A stretch of DNA of 52,235 nucleotides from a virus, in IMG/VR virus record IMGVR_UViG_3300046003_002393, positions 1 to 52,235 of that record; one strand, given 5' to 3'. This document shows, piece after piece, positions 32,691 to 39,866 of this stretch (positions within the stretch are counted from its first letter, which is position 1; each line of letters starts with the position of its first letter). The notes below the pieces were generated by a model. The model was not told the origin of the DNA, ran no database searches, and saw nothing but the letters and a program-made list of their open reading frames with translations. A program made the position numbers and the translations under genes.

Positions 32691-32710
32691 GTTTAAAATC
32701 TCCTTAAAAG

Positions 32711-33370
32711 TTAGTAAATAAAGCCTAATGCTTCCACATCCCGTTGGAAGTCTTCCATCAGTGCGGGCAGCCTGGCCTGTAGCTTCATAACGGTGAAGTC
32801 TTCAAGCCGCGCATCAGGCCATACCGCGCATGCCCTAGCGGCTTCCAGGTTAGGCTCTTTAGCCATTGAGTTATAGCACGGTTCATAGCTCATTGCGCCG
32901 CCGTGTCGCGCGTCGAGCTTGCTTTTTGTTTCTTCGTTCACAATTTCGAGTAGATTTTTAGCACCTGTCATAGGTTCTCTGTAATACGCAAAATATTGTC
33001 CTTGTTCTTTAGGTATTGCCTTTGCGTAATACATGGAATCTGCAATGTAGTGCATGGGGCCATCACTGCTGACTAAATGCCATTTGACATAGTGTTCAAG
33101 TTCAGGGATACGCCGGGCGATGTCTTCATGTATGCATCCGCATGAGCCTAGCCATAGTTTTTTCCCGTCGGCGTTCACGGTATAGCTTTCTCCTGGTATC
33201 CGTTCGGTGCGATCGTATAAACTGCCTGTTATGGCGAAGGAATTGTGCCCGTTTCGGCAATTGTCATCGTATCGAACATTTGCGACAAGTACGCAAGCGT
33301 CGCCGTTATCGTCGGTATATTCTGCGCGAAATTTCTTTTTTTGGTCGTAGGTTATGACTGAAGGATTCAT
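32711..33370 (-). CDS. Hypothetical protein of a phage/plasmid family
   Basis: 219 residues, ATG 33370 behind AGGAGATTTAAACC. Beta-rich first half (FAITGSLYDRTERIPGESYT) with a conserved GSCGCIHEDIARRIPELEHY and WHLVSSDGPMHYIADSMYYA segment; the latter SDGPMHY...YYAK pattern recurs in many phage and plasmid proteins of unknown role. Three cysteines could bind a metal. Part of the leftward small-gene and clamp operon. Confidence 0.75.
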   Translation of the reverse strand: MNPSVITYDQKKKFRAEYTDDNGDACVLVANVRYDDNCRNGHNSFAITGSLYDRTERIPGESYTVNADGKKLWLGSCGCIHEDIARRIPELEHYVKWHLVSSDGPMHYIADSMYYAKAIPKEQGQYFAYYREPMTGAKNLLEIVNEETKSKLDARHGGAMSYEPCYNSMAKEPNLEAARACAVWPDARLEDFTVMKLQARLPALMEDFQRDVEALGFIY

Positions 33371-33439
33371 GGTTTAAATCTCCTATAAAGTTAATGTTGC
33401 AAGCTGATTGTTTCACGGTTCGGTTCAGTAGCTCTTGAT

Positions 33440-33529
33440 CTACATCAAGGTTTTCTGTATTAGCTTGATTAGCACGACATACCCTAAAAGCAAGATAACG
33501 CCGATCTTGTATAGTATTTTGATCTTCAT
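33440..33529 (-). CDS. 29-residue membrane micropeptide
   Basis: ATG 33529 overlaps the upstream stop (ATGA), stop TAG at 33440-33442. The peptide MKIKILYKIGVILLLGYVVL followed by IKLIQKTLM is a single basic-flanked transmembrane helix. The ATGA coupling and the hydrophobic pattern support it; it was too short for routine gene finding. Function unknown. Confidence 0.5.
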   Translation of the reverse strand: MKIKILYKIGVILLLGYVVLIKLIQKTLM

Positions 33530-34110
33530 ATTATGCCTGTTAGATAGAGAGCATGATTGTGGACGTGATGCAGTTCCGCGACAAGCTCCGCGCCCTGGTC
33601 AGTCTGGTATCGCTGTTCGATACCCTCAGCCATAGTTAATGCGTTCTGAGCGTTCCAGTCCTTAAGCTTCTGATCATAGCCGTCGTCGACCATGCCTAGG
33701 TAATCGTCATATCCTTCCATCTCATCGCCGTCAGAATCGACCATAATCACGTGTAAGCAGCAATACCACCAGTCACTATTACACCATGCCCTTAGATTGT
33801 CAAAATCGGCCTGAGCAGCTTTTACAGCTTTCTGGCCTGGCGTATCCGTGGGAAGTACAGCATCACAACTCCAGCCTTCCGCTTTTGCCGTCTTGATAGC
33901 CCCCTGCATATCGTAAAAACGCTTACTACTGTGATCCGTATGTAATATGACCTCTCCAGGCTTCTTATTTCGATGCGTCCAGTTTGAAACCTGTCCATGT
34001 CCGTCGCAATGCTCCCAAGGTAATTCACTGCAATTCTCGAACAAGTAATCTACGCGGAATTGATTACCGGCTGGTGTGATGAATGCTTCTGTTTTATATT
34101 GCGTGTTCAT
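33526..34110 (-). CDS. Hypothetical protein, cysteine/tryptophan rich
   Basis: 194 residues from ATG 34110, spaced correctly from CAAGGAAA; an in-frame start at 34158 runs into the neighbouring gene and lacks a site. Begins MNTQYKTEAFITPAGNQFRV and contains WCNSDWWYCCLHVIMVDSDG followed by DEMEGYDDYLGMVDDG, a pattern I have seen in phage/plasmid hypothetical proteins next to clamp or ArdC-type genes. No function can be given. Confidence 0.7.
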   Translation of the reverse strand: MNTQYKTEAFITPAGNQFRVDYLFENCSELPWEHCDGHGQVSNWTHRNKKPGEVILHTDHSSKRFYDMQGAIKTAKAEGWSCDAVLPTDTPGQKAVKAAQADFDNLRAWCNSDWWYCCLHVIMVDSDGDEMEGYDDYLGMVDDGYDQKLKDWNAQNALTMAEGIEQRYQTDQGAELVAELHHVHNHALYLTGII

Positions 34111-34126
34111 TTTTAAATTTCCTTGA

Positions 34127-34234
34127 TTAAAGATTATAGAAAAGTGCCAGGGCGGCACATACGCCCATTGCCGCGCCTATCAGAACAGGCGCGACAACCT
34201 CATTGATGAAATATTTAATACGCTGCGTATACAT
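34127..34234 (-). CDS. 35-residue membrane micropeptide
   Basis: ATG 34234, stop TAA at 34127-34129, overlapping the previous gene's end by 20 bases, behind GAGGGG. Sequence MYTQRIKYFINEVVAPVLIG continues into AAMGVCAALALFYNL, giving one transmembrane helix with a basic start. Together with 33440-33529 it makes two short membrane peptides in one operon. Confidence 0.5.
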   Translation of the reverse strand: MYTQRIKYFINEVVAPVLIGAAMGVCAALALFYNL

Positions 34235-34376
34235 TATATTCGCCCCTCTTGTGATCCGCCCTCATGCCGCGTTTGTCGATGTAGGCCATAGCTGCGCGTA
34301 ATGTTGCGAACGATGCAATGACATAACCCCACTTGAAACAAATTACCTTGTACTTCCCTTGCAAGTTTGAAATCAT
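34215..34376 (-). CDS. Small hypothetical protein
   Basis: 53 residues from ATG 34376, with GGAGGTTTTAAA upstream; an in-frame ATG at 34454 lies within the promoter region and has no site. Beta-rich start (LQGKYKVICFKWGYVIASF) then a helix with basic end (ALRAAMAYIDKRGMRADHK; first residues T-L omitted). Probably first gene of the leftward clamp operon. No family recognised. Confidence 0.6.
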   Translation of the reverse strand: MISNLQGKYKVICFKWGYVIASFATLRAAMAYIDKRGMRADHKRGEYNVYAAY

Positions 34377-34431
34377 TTTAAAACCTCCGTGATCAGTTAT
34401 TGGCCGTTGGTGCAGTTCAGACGATACGCTG

Positions 34432-34461
34432 ATTTGACGGTTGAGGGTTGACATAGGTCAA
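34432..34461 (-). promoter_or_regulatory. Leftward promoter candidate for the clamp operon
   Basis: Minus strand -35 TTGACC (34461-34456), 18-base spacer, -10 TCAAAT (34437-34432), 56 bases ahead of the ATG at 34376. It overlaps the rightward promoter at 34448-34477, so the two directions would interfere. Confidence 0.4.
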
Positions 34462-34477
34462 GAAATGTTAATATAAA
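34448..34477 (+). promoter_or_regulatory. Rightward promoter reading into the repeat region
   Basis: Perfect -35 TTGACA (34448-34453), 18-base spacer, -10 TATAAA (34472-34477), in an AT-rich stretch. No gene begins until 35019, so it would make a non-coding leader or a short RNA ending at the hairpin 34524-34550. A primer or regulatory RNA at an origin would look like this. Confidence 0.5.
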
Positions 34478-34517
34478 TATTTTTTATTTATATTTTATTT
34501 TCTGGGTATGTGTCGGT

Positions 34518-34550
34518 AAAAAAGGGGTGTGTTCTATAAACACATCCCCT
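34518..34550 (-). terminator. Rho-independent terminator facing leftward
   Basis: Hairpin AGGGG-TGTGTT / AACACA-T-CCCCT with loop CTATA (34523-34550, one bulge). On the minus strand it is followed by six T residues (34523-34518). It would stop leftward transcripts coming from the repeat region before they reach the clamp operon. Rightward the tail is CTTATATT, weaker. Confidence 0.7.
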
Positions 34551-34594
34551 CTTATATTACCTCCGACATACGGATACCTGTTTAAATCTCAATG

Positions 34595-34790
34595 TAGTTA
34601 CACATAGTTACGTTGTTCTCCTTTAGTGTTACTATGTCACCTCCATGTGGTTACTATATGTTACATAGTCCTCCGATTACGAACTGGTTACTATATCGTC
34701 ATGAAGTATTCTCACTGTCGTTATAAAGTGACCTCTAAAGGATACAAAGGGGTTCCGTTACTTTTAGTTACTTTTAGTTACGTTCTAAAC
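34595..34790. repeat. GTTAC iteron-like repeats (candidate replication origin)
   Basis: About ten GTTAC units in 195 bp, including TAGTTAC at 34595 and 34605, TGGTTACTATAT at 34648 and 34685, and two tandem TTTTAGTTAC units ending near 34782. They lie beside a very AT-rich block (34465-34500) that could serve as a melting element. No gene is seen in either strand. This is the arrangement expected of an iteron origin or a multi-site operator. Confidence 0.6.
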
Positions 34791-34833
34791 ATAAGTGTGT
34801 TAGAGTGCCACCACGTTGTAACCCGTTATAGGT

Positions 34834-34917
34834 TAAACATGTATCTAAGATGTATGTTATGAAGTAAACATGTATCTTAAATACATGTTCAGTTGCGAAG
34901 TAAACATGTATTTAAGA
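34834..34917. repeat. Three copies of TAAACATGTAT-type repeats with an internal palindrome
   Basis: Direct repeats TAAACATGTATCTAAGA (34834), TAAACATGTATCTTAAA (34865) and TAAACATGTATTTAAGA (34901), spaced 31 and 36 bases apart, i.e. roughly three helical turns. The middle copy is a perfect inverted repeat AACATGTAT-CTTAA-ATACATGTT (34867-34889). Spacing on one face of the helix suggests cooperative protein binding. Confidence 0.7.
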
Positions 34918-34972
34918 TACCTATTTGAAACCTTTTAGTGTATTTACTGTTATCTATCAGCGGGTAGCGAAT

Positions 34973-34990
34973 CATAGATAATTATCTATG
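34973..34990. promoter_or_regulatory. 18-bp perfect palindrome upstream of the 35019 gene
   Basis: CATAGATAATTATCTATG is a perfect 18-bp palindrome 28 bases ahead of the ATG at 35019. Its half ATTATCTATGG recurs just after that gene's stop (35733-35743). It is probably an operator, perhaps for autoregulation by the helix-turn-helix protein that follows. Confidence 0.55.
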
Positions 34991-35018
34991 GTTAACTCAA
35001 AATGAAGGGGAAAAAGTC

Positions 35019-35729
35019 ATGCCATCACCAGTAAAGACAGTACCAAGAGCACATATTTTAATCCAATACATCCTGGACAGATGTGTCTCCCCACGGTACG
35101 AGGTAGCGAAAAGGCTCAACATAACTCGGAAGACCTTATATGAATGGGAGTACCAACGGATAAACATACGTGATCACATGGTTGATCAGATAGCAGCAGC
35201 AGCAGACTATCCAATGGATAGAATACCGGAGAGCGTGCGCCAAAAGGCGCAGGACGAAGACATCAAACGGCGCAGACGGCGTGACGCTGAAGTGTCACAA
35301 GCCAAACTAGCACCACCAGGCACTCCGGCGAATCAGTGGGTGCGTAAGCCATCACAGATGAGCATGTCAGATGTGGATATTCACCGCCTATGGGTGCGCC
35401 GCGCACTGCGCGAAGGCACGGCACCTCCGCCACCGTTTAATATCATGTTCCCTACTAGCAGCATTTCATCCCTGCCCAAGCACATGCAATGGGTGCCCGA
35501 TCCTGATTTGATAGCTGAAGCACGGAAAACGATGCACCCGTATGAATTGCGGTACATACCCGCGCACCGCATAGCAGACCGGCACCCTCTCGGCCTACAG
35601 ATCACGGCTGGCTGGTACTTTTTCGGCGCGGATGGCAAGATGATGCGCGAATCAGATAAGGGCAAGGCGCAAGCGCGAATAGACAAGCTAAAAGCGGATG
35701 AAGCCAAGGCACTTGACGAGTTCCTATAG
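35019..35729 (+). CDS. Helix-turn-helix protein downstream of the repeat region
   Basis: 236 residues, ATG 35019 behind AAGGGG. Residues about 14-45 (YILDRCVSPRYEVAKRLNIT then RKTLYEWEYQRI) form a helix-turn-helix, followed by a basic patch (DEDIKRRRRRDAEV) and a Pro-rich middle. The rest (WVPDPDLIAEARKTMHPYEL, RYIPAHRIADRHPLGLQITA and WYFFGADGKMM) is not recognised. Its place beside iteron-like repeats and an 18-bp palindrome suggests an origin-binding or regulatory protein. Transcribed away from the clamp operon. Confidence 0.6.
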   Translation: MPSPVKTVPRAHILIQYILDRCVSPRYEVAKRLNITRKTLYEWEYQRINIRDHMVDQIAAAADYPMDRIPESVRQKAQDEDIKRRRRRDAEVSQAKLAPPGTPANQWVRKPSQMSMSDVDIHRLWVRRALREGTAPPPPFNIMFPTSSISSLPKHMQWVPDPDLIAEARKTMHPYELRYIPAHRIADRHPLGLQITAGWYFFGADGKMMRESDKGKAQARIDKLKADEAKALDEFL

Positions 35730-35747
35730 TCTATTATCTATGGTCGC

Positions 35748-35828
35748 TGTCTCATGTATGCAACACCAAGGCGCGAATAGTGTCTCATTTATGCAATATT
35801 GTCGCCATATTGAGACAGTATTCGCGCC
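35748..35828. repeat. Direct and inverted repeats after the 35019 gene
   Basis: Direct repeat TGTCTCATKTATGCAA at 35748-35763 and 35781-35796. The 18-base arms GGCGCGAATAGTGTCTCA (35770-35787) and TGAGACAGTATTCGCGCC (35811-35828) are inverted copies with one mismatch, separated by 23 bases. No T tract follows, so a protein-binding site or RNA structure fits better than a simple terminator. Confidence 0.75.
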
Positions 35829-35839
35829 TCGCTATGGTC

Positions 35840-35940
35840 GGCGCGTTGTTCGCGCCCCATCCTGGCCGCCTTGCGGCCCCACCGGTTCGCGCTTCGCGCG
35901 TCAACATGGCCGCTTCGCGGCCCGGCGCGTTGCACGCGCC
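35840..35940. repeat. Cluster of five perfect GC-rich hairpins
   Basis: Within 101 bases: GGCGCG-N5-CGCGCC (35840-35856), GGCCGC-N3-GCGGCC (35864-35878), CGCGC-N3-GCGCG (35888-35900), GGCCGC-N3-GCGGCC (35908-35922) and GGCGCG-N5-CGCGCC (35924-35940). The outer and inner pairs match each other (arms 1 and 5, arms 2 and 4), making the cluster symmetric. Together with the inverted repeat at 35770-35828 it fills the gap before the terminase genes and could be the packaging (pac/cos) region. Confidence 0.8.
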
Positions 35941-36179
35941 CCCCATAAGTCTTTGCTCTTAGGGCTGAGCGAAGCGAAGACATTTAAGAGTCTTCTAACC
36001 ATAAGACCAATAGGAAGAGGGGGGAGGGGTTTGGTTTTGGGTTCGGTTTTGTTGGATAAGGACGCGTCCGAAAAATTAAAATCTAAAACCGAATCGCGAT
36101 ACCCGAAGCCCAAGTATACTTCCCCCGCGTGTTGTGGTTCGTCAACCCTGATCCGCTAAAAAAATTAAAGGAAAATCCA
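35941..36179. other. Non-coding gap before the small terminase gene
   Basis: No convincing gene. It has purine-rich runs (GGAAGAGGGGGGAGGGG near 36013-36029) and ends in the AAAGGAAAATCCA leader of the terminase gene. The stretch around 36030-36060 is rich in GGTTTTG-type repeats. Location next to the terminase genes is typical of packaging sites. Confidence 0.4.
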
Positions 36180-37310
36180 ATGGTTAACCCCCAAAGCGCA
36201 CCCTCCCCAAACGAATCGTGGCTCGAGGACCTCATCGGCGCACCGCCTACCCACACGGCCACTAACCCCGTCCCGATCACTCCCATCGCGACTCAGATCG
36301 CCCCTCAGGTCACTCCCACGAGTAACTATGAGCAGGATAGGTACGAGCGAAGGTTGCTGCGACAACTCGGCAGACCTTCGGCACCGGTCTCGGATGCGCC
36401 TTTGCCTACGCTATCCGGCCACGAGTCTCCTTCTCCGTACCTCGCGCCCGAGTTGGAGGTGTTGCAGTCGCAGTTGAAGGAGCAGATACGTAAGGTTAAG
36501 CTCACGGAGCGGAAGGCTGAACGGTTGGTCAAGCGCGCCAGAGCGGTTATTAGCCCTCCCAAGCCCGAGAAGCATGACTCCGCAGAGTTCGGGGTTCCTG
36601 TGCCGCCCCCGTCTCCCGATACTCGCACCCCTGACCCCCTCTCGGCGCTGTCAGATGGTCAGAAGTTGCTTGCTAAGGCGGCGGAAGGGTTCCCAGGCGA
36701 TGGGCGAACCCCGATGGCCACTGAGGTAAGGGCGCTTGACCCACGGGAGAGGGTGTTCGTGGGTAATCTGTTCAACGGGATGATGGCTGATGAGGCTGCG
36801 GAGAAGGCGGGATACCCTCACCGGCCTGACTTCGCGATGCGGTTGGTCGCTAAACCTCACATTAGGCAGGCATTGGATTGGATGCAGCAGGAATATCTGA
36901 GGTCGATAGGTGCCACGCTCACCAACGCGGTGACTCAGATGACTCACATCGCGTTCCTCGACCCGCGCAAGGTGGTGAACATGGAGACTGGAGCGCCGAT
37001 ACCGCTGCACAAGCTCGATGCGGCAACGGCAGCAGCGTTAGAGGCGGTCGAGATTACTGAGACGGAGTTCAACGGAGTGTCTAAGGTGACTAAGACGAAG
37101 TATAAGTTCAACTCGAAGTTGAAGGCTTTGCAGCAACTCGGAGAGCACTTGGGGTTGTTCAATCAGGTAGTGAAGGTAGAGCATACAGGGGCAAACGGGG
37201 GGCCGATACAGATGGAGATGAGCCAGACGGAGATCGCACGGCGCATGTTGTTCGTGCTTCGGCAGCAGGGGGAGGTAATTGATGTTGACGTAAGTGCTCA
37301 GGTGGAGTAA
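36180..37310 (+). CDS. terS: Terminase small subunit
   Basis: 376 residues from ATG 36180 (AAAGGAAAA upstream); an earlier in-frame start at 36129 has no site. The first 170 residues are Pro/Ser-rich linker with a basic coiled coil (KEQIRKVKLTERKAERLVKR). The conserved part is residues about 195-310: LDPRERVFVGNLFNGMMADE, AAEKAGYPHRPDFAMRLVAK, PHIRQALDWMQQEYLR, a helix-turn-helix style terminase small subunit (XtmA/Terminase_2-like), then SKLKALQQLGEHLGLF. It recognises phage DNA for packaging and hands it to the large subunit at 43106, an unusually distant partner. Confidence 0.85.
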   Translation: MVNPQSAPSPNESWLEDLIGAPPTHTATNPVPITPIATQIAPQVTPTSNYEQDRYERRLLRQLGRPSAPVSDAPLPTLSGHESPSPYLAPELEVLQSQLKEQIRKVKLTERKAERLVKRARAVISPPKPEKHDSAEFGVPVPPPSPDTRTPDPLSALSDGQKLLAKAAEGFPGDGRTPMATEVRALDPRERVFVGNLFNGMMADEAAEKAGYPHRPDFAMRLVAKPHIRQALDWMQQEYLRSIGATLTNAVTQMTHIAFLDPRKVVNMETGAPIPLHKLDAATAAALEAVEITETEFNGVSKVTKTKYKFNSKLKALQQLGEHLGLFNQVVKVEHTGANGGPIQMEMSQTEIARRMLFVLRQQGEVIDVDVSAQVE

Positions 37311-37359
37311 AAGGCGGGTGTAATCCCATAGCACTATAACTTTATAAAGGAGCATTACG

Positions 37360-37872
37360 ATGGCTGCAACAAAACAGATTTTGACATCCGTACACGGTAA
37401 GCGTCTGGGCATTAGCCCACGGGGTAACTTGGTGGTAGAGGGTAAGACCGCCGCGCTGATGAACGATGCAGGTGTTATCGTTGAACCGATGGCCGCACCG
37501 ACCGCAAAGACCGTAGCAGTAACCCTCACCTCCGCAGAACTGCTCACTAAGTACCTCACTGGAACACACACCGCGGGCGCGACTGCCGCATACGTCCTCC
37601 CGACGGGTACGTTGCTGGAAGCCGCGATCGTTGCGGCGCCTGAACTGGCTAAGGTGTTCGCCGCTGATACTGGCTTCCGGTGGGAGTTGATCAACTTGAG
37701 CGCGGCGGCACTGGATACGATAACGATGACTGCGGGGACTGACCACACACTAGTCGGCGCTGCGTTGATACCCTCGAACCACGTCACCACAGGTGGCCTC
37801 GACGGTACTAGCACATCGAGATGGCGCACGAGGCGTGTGTCTGCAGGAGTATTTGTCACTTATAGGGGGTAA
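37360..37872 (+). CDS. Probable virion decoration protein
   Basis: 170 residues, ATG 37360 behind AAAGGAG. Beta-rich with the pattern TGTHTAGATAAYVLPTGTLL, FRWELINLSAAALDTITMTA (Ser-Ala rich), GTDHTLVGAALIPSNHVTT and WRTRRVSAGVFVTYRG, which recurs in phage structural proteins of unknown placement (small head-decoration or fibre-like proteins). First of a run of short beta-rich genes between the two terminase genes. Confidence 0.6.
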   Translation: MAATKQILTSVHGKRLGISPRGNLVVEGKTAALMNDAGVIVEPMAAPTAKTVAVTLTSAELLTKYLTGTHTAGATAAYVLPTGTLLEAAIVAAPELAKVFAADTGFRWELINLSAAALDTITMTAGTDHTLVGAALIPSNHVTTGGLDGTSTSRWRTRRVSAGVFVTYRG

Positions 37873-37877
37873 TCGCT

Positions 37878-38222
37878 ATGTCAGCAATACCGAACAGTGG
37901 GAACTCCAAGAACGTCAAGTGGGCGAAGCTCAACGCCAGCGCCAGTGGAGCGACTGAGTTAGTCGCGACTACTGGCCTTGGAGCACGGAGCAAGATACGT
38001 GTTCTGGCGTTGGCGCTCACTACCACGGCGGAGAACACCGTCTCGTTCAAGTCAGCGTCCACCGTGATCACTGCGGCGTGGCCACTCGTTGCGTTGGGGG
38101 GCATGGTCTTGCCGTTCAACGAGCACGGGTGGTTCGAGTGCGCGGTCAACGAGGCACTGAACTTTAACCAGACAGTCGCAACGGTGTGCGGAGTGCACAT
38201 CGCGTACACTATCGTAGATTAA
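37878..38222 (+). CDS. Probable virion protein, beta-rich
   Basis: 114 residues, ATG 37878 after TAGGGGGTAA. Compact beta-sandwich pattern: KIRVLALALTTTAENTVSFK, then VLPFNEHGWFECAVNEALNF and VCGVHIAYTIVD, typical of small phage decoration proteins. The next gene starts behind the AAGGAGG that overlaps its stop. Confidence 0.6.
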   Translation: MSAIPNSGNSKNVKWAKLNASASGATELVATTGLGARSKIRVLALALTTTAENTVSFKSASTVITAAWPLVALGGMVLPFNEHGWFECAVNEALNFNQTVATVCGVHIAYTIVD

Positions 38223-38233
38223 GGAGGATGACC

Positions 38234-38449
38234 TTGTTGAAAGCACCGGTAGTAGATATGAGAGCAGTCTCGACGGGTTTGGAGGTGGGGTTGGAAGCAC
38301 ATCCTCTGGACTTTAACCCGCCACCGATCGTTAAGTCGGTTCGTGATTTGGCAAGGTACAACCGCTTGCTGGAAGCACTCGCTGATGGGCAAGAGGTGCC
38401 CTTCGCGGAGGTGGAAGCGCACCGCATAGCGGCTTACGGAAGGGTGTAA
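38234..38449 (+). CDS. Small hypothetical protein
   Basis: 71 residues from TTG 38234. AAGGAGG at 38221-38227 is six bases from this TTG but abuts the in-frame ATG 38228, so TTG is preferred; the alternative adds two residues. Residues include FNPPPIVKSVRDLARYNRLL then ADGQEVPFAEVEAHRIAAYG. No family recognised. Sits between decoration-like genes in the late operon. Confidence 0.6.
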   Translation: MLKAPVVDMRAVSTGLEVGLEAHPLDFNPPPIVKSVRDLARYNRLLEALADGQEVPFAEVEAHRIAAYGRV

Positions 38450-38452
38450 CCC

Positions 38453-39046
38453 ATGCCGAACACAGTAAGCATTGACGAGAAGAAGGTAGAGGGGAGTTAC
38501 CCCGCTGATAACAACCTGCACACGGGTTTCAAGGCGGAGATGACGACCAACTTCGGCAGTGGCATGGCCGGGGCATCCTTCGGGATGTACGGTATCTCTA
38601 TCGGCAACGGAGATGCTGGTTCTTGGGGTGTGCACGACATTGTCGGTGTTCACGGTACGGCGATCAAGAATGGCAAGCACTGGGCGGCGGGGATGCACTG
38701 CGATGTCTATGACTCCGCACCCGGCGGAACAGCCATTGGCCTGAATATCGAGTTTCCGCAAACACAAGTTGGCACTGATACCATCGGTATTAACATTCAG
38801 CCAGATGAAAAAGCGCGAGGGCTGGTCGGGATACAGATTCAGAATCCGCAAGCGTTCAAGCACGGGATAAAGGTACCGAATACAGCATGGGTATTCGGCC
38901 AAGTCGACACCTGCCTATTTGGTATGCGGTTTAACCCTGTTCGGCAGTCGTTGGAGTTCTTCCGGTGGCTTGGGGAGAAGGACGAGACCAAGGTAGGTGA
39001 GATAAAGATGGACTTTGGGCAAGTTCGCCCGGCTGATAAATGGTAA
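38453..39046 (+). CDS. Virion protein with beta-helix-like repeats
   Basis: 197 residues, ATG 38453. Repeated short strands with Gly turns (GMAGASFGMYGISIGNGDAG, IGINIQPDEKARGLVGIQIQ) look like a trimeric beta fold, and the C-terminal part TAWVFGQVDTCLFGMRFNPV then LEFFRWLG recurs in phage receptor-binding or head-fibre proteins (a strand-rich tip). Probable surface fibre or decoration protein. Confidence 0.6.
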   Translation: MPNTVSIDEKKVEGSYPADNNLHTGFKAEMTTNFGSGMAGASFGMYGISIGNGDAGSWGVHDIVGVHGTAIKNGKHWAAGMHCDVYDSAPGGTAIGLNIEFPQTQVGTDTIGINIQPDEKARGLVGIQIQNPQAFKHGIKVPNTAWVFGQVDTCLFGMRFNPVRQSLEFFRWLGEKDETKVGEIKMDFGQVRPADKW

Positions 39047-39078
39047 GATATTACAACTTTAGAGAAGGGTAGAACGAC

Positions 39079-39540
39079 ATGGCAACAACATTCAACTTAT
39101 TTGACAACTGGCGCAAGACGGTGGCAACTCCCTCCCGCGCAGCAGCGGTAGCGGGTACGCTGAAGCTGGCGATATTCAAGGCTATGACCATCGGCACCAC
39201 GGAGCAAGGTGCGTGGGACTTCTATGATGACCTCACACCTGGTACGAATCAGGTATCAGGCACCAACTACACCGATTTGGGTAACGCCTGTGCCTCCCCG
39301 ACGTGGACAGGGCCGACAGCGGGGGTGTTGACGTTTGACGCCAGCGACCCGACTACGTGGAGCCAGCACGCCTCGGGGTTCTCGAACGGTAGACGTGCGA
39401 TACTGTTCTACGACACCGGAGTCGCAGCCACATCGACATTAGTAGGCTTCTCTGACGACTTCGGTGCCGACCTTGGTAACGTGGCTTCTGACTTCAGCGT
39501 AGCTTTTAACGCCAGCGGAATCTACACAAGTAGCAGGTAA
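39079..39540 (+). CDS. Probable virion/fibre protein
   Basis: 153 residues, ATG 39079 behind GAAGGGTAG. Beta-rich, starting TFNLFDNWRKTVATPSRAAA then TLKLAIFKAMTIGTTEQGAW, a Thr/Gly/Asp-rich middle and RRAILFYDTGVAATSTLVGF. Resembles small phage structural proteins found near capsid or fibre genes. It is followed by a terminator. Confidence 0.55.
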   Translation: MATTFNLFDNWRKTVATPSRAAAVAGTLKLAIFKAMTIGTTEQGAWDFYDDLTPGTNQVSGTNYTDLGNACASPTWTGPTAGVLTFDASDPTTWSQHASGFSNGRRAILFYDTGVAATSTLVGFSDDFGADLGNVASDFSVAFNASGIYTSSR

Positions 39541-39553
39541 GAGTACCTTTAAG

Positions 39554-39584
39554 GGTCGTGTTCGCAAGGGTGCGACCATTTTTT
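39554..39584 (+). terminator. Rho-independent terminator
   Basis: Stem GGTCGTG (39554-39560) with TGCGACC (39571-39577), two G-U pairs at the loop end, followed by A and six T residues (39579-39584). It ends the transcript of the decoration cluster; the next gene starts 15 bases later, so read-through or a promoter inside is expected. Confidence 0.75.
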
Positions 39585-39599
39585 AAGAGGAGGTCTGCC

Positions 39600-39854
39600 G
39601 TGGCGGGATTAGAGGCAATACAAGCATGGAATAACGAGTTCATGCGGTTAAACGGTATTCCACCAAGTAGGATGGCGAATAACGAGTCCATGATGGATTA
39701 CTTCAAGACGATAAGTAGGAATGGCGGGTACAAGCTCCCTTCACCTCTTAACGCTGCGCCAGCACCAACAGTTCCAACCCCAATAAAACCCCCTTCAGTG
39801 GCTACCGCCCTCGCCGCAGCGCGAGAAGTGGTTCGACTACTCGAAGCTATGTAA
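39600..39854 (+). CDS. Small hypothetical protein, proline-rich
   Basis: 84 residues from GTG 39600, with AAGAGGAGG upstream. Begins MAGLEAIQAWNNEFMRLNGI, has a Pro-rich linker (PSPLNAAPAPTVPTPIKPPS) and a C-terminal helix (VATALAAAREVVRLLEAM). No family recognised. The gene follows the terminator closely. Confidence 0.6.
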   Translation: MAGLEAIQAWNNEFMRLNGIPPSRMANNESMMDYFKTISRNGGYKLPSPLNAAPAPTVPTPIKPPSVATALAAAREVVRLLEAM

Positions 39855-39866
39855 AGGAGAAACGAC

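Noticed and set aside
34626-34862. 78-residue plus-strand open frame in the repeat region
   Set aside because: It reads through the GTTAC repeats, gives a repetitive Tyr/Val/Thr peptide and has no ribosome-binding site.
35698-36159. 153-residue open frame across the hairpin cluster
   Set aside because: Its sequence is the translation of GC-rich palindromes (repeated Ala/Arg/Pro), with no start site; treated as non-coding.
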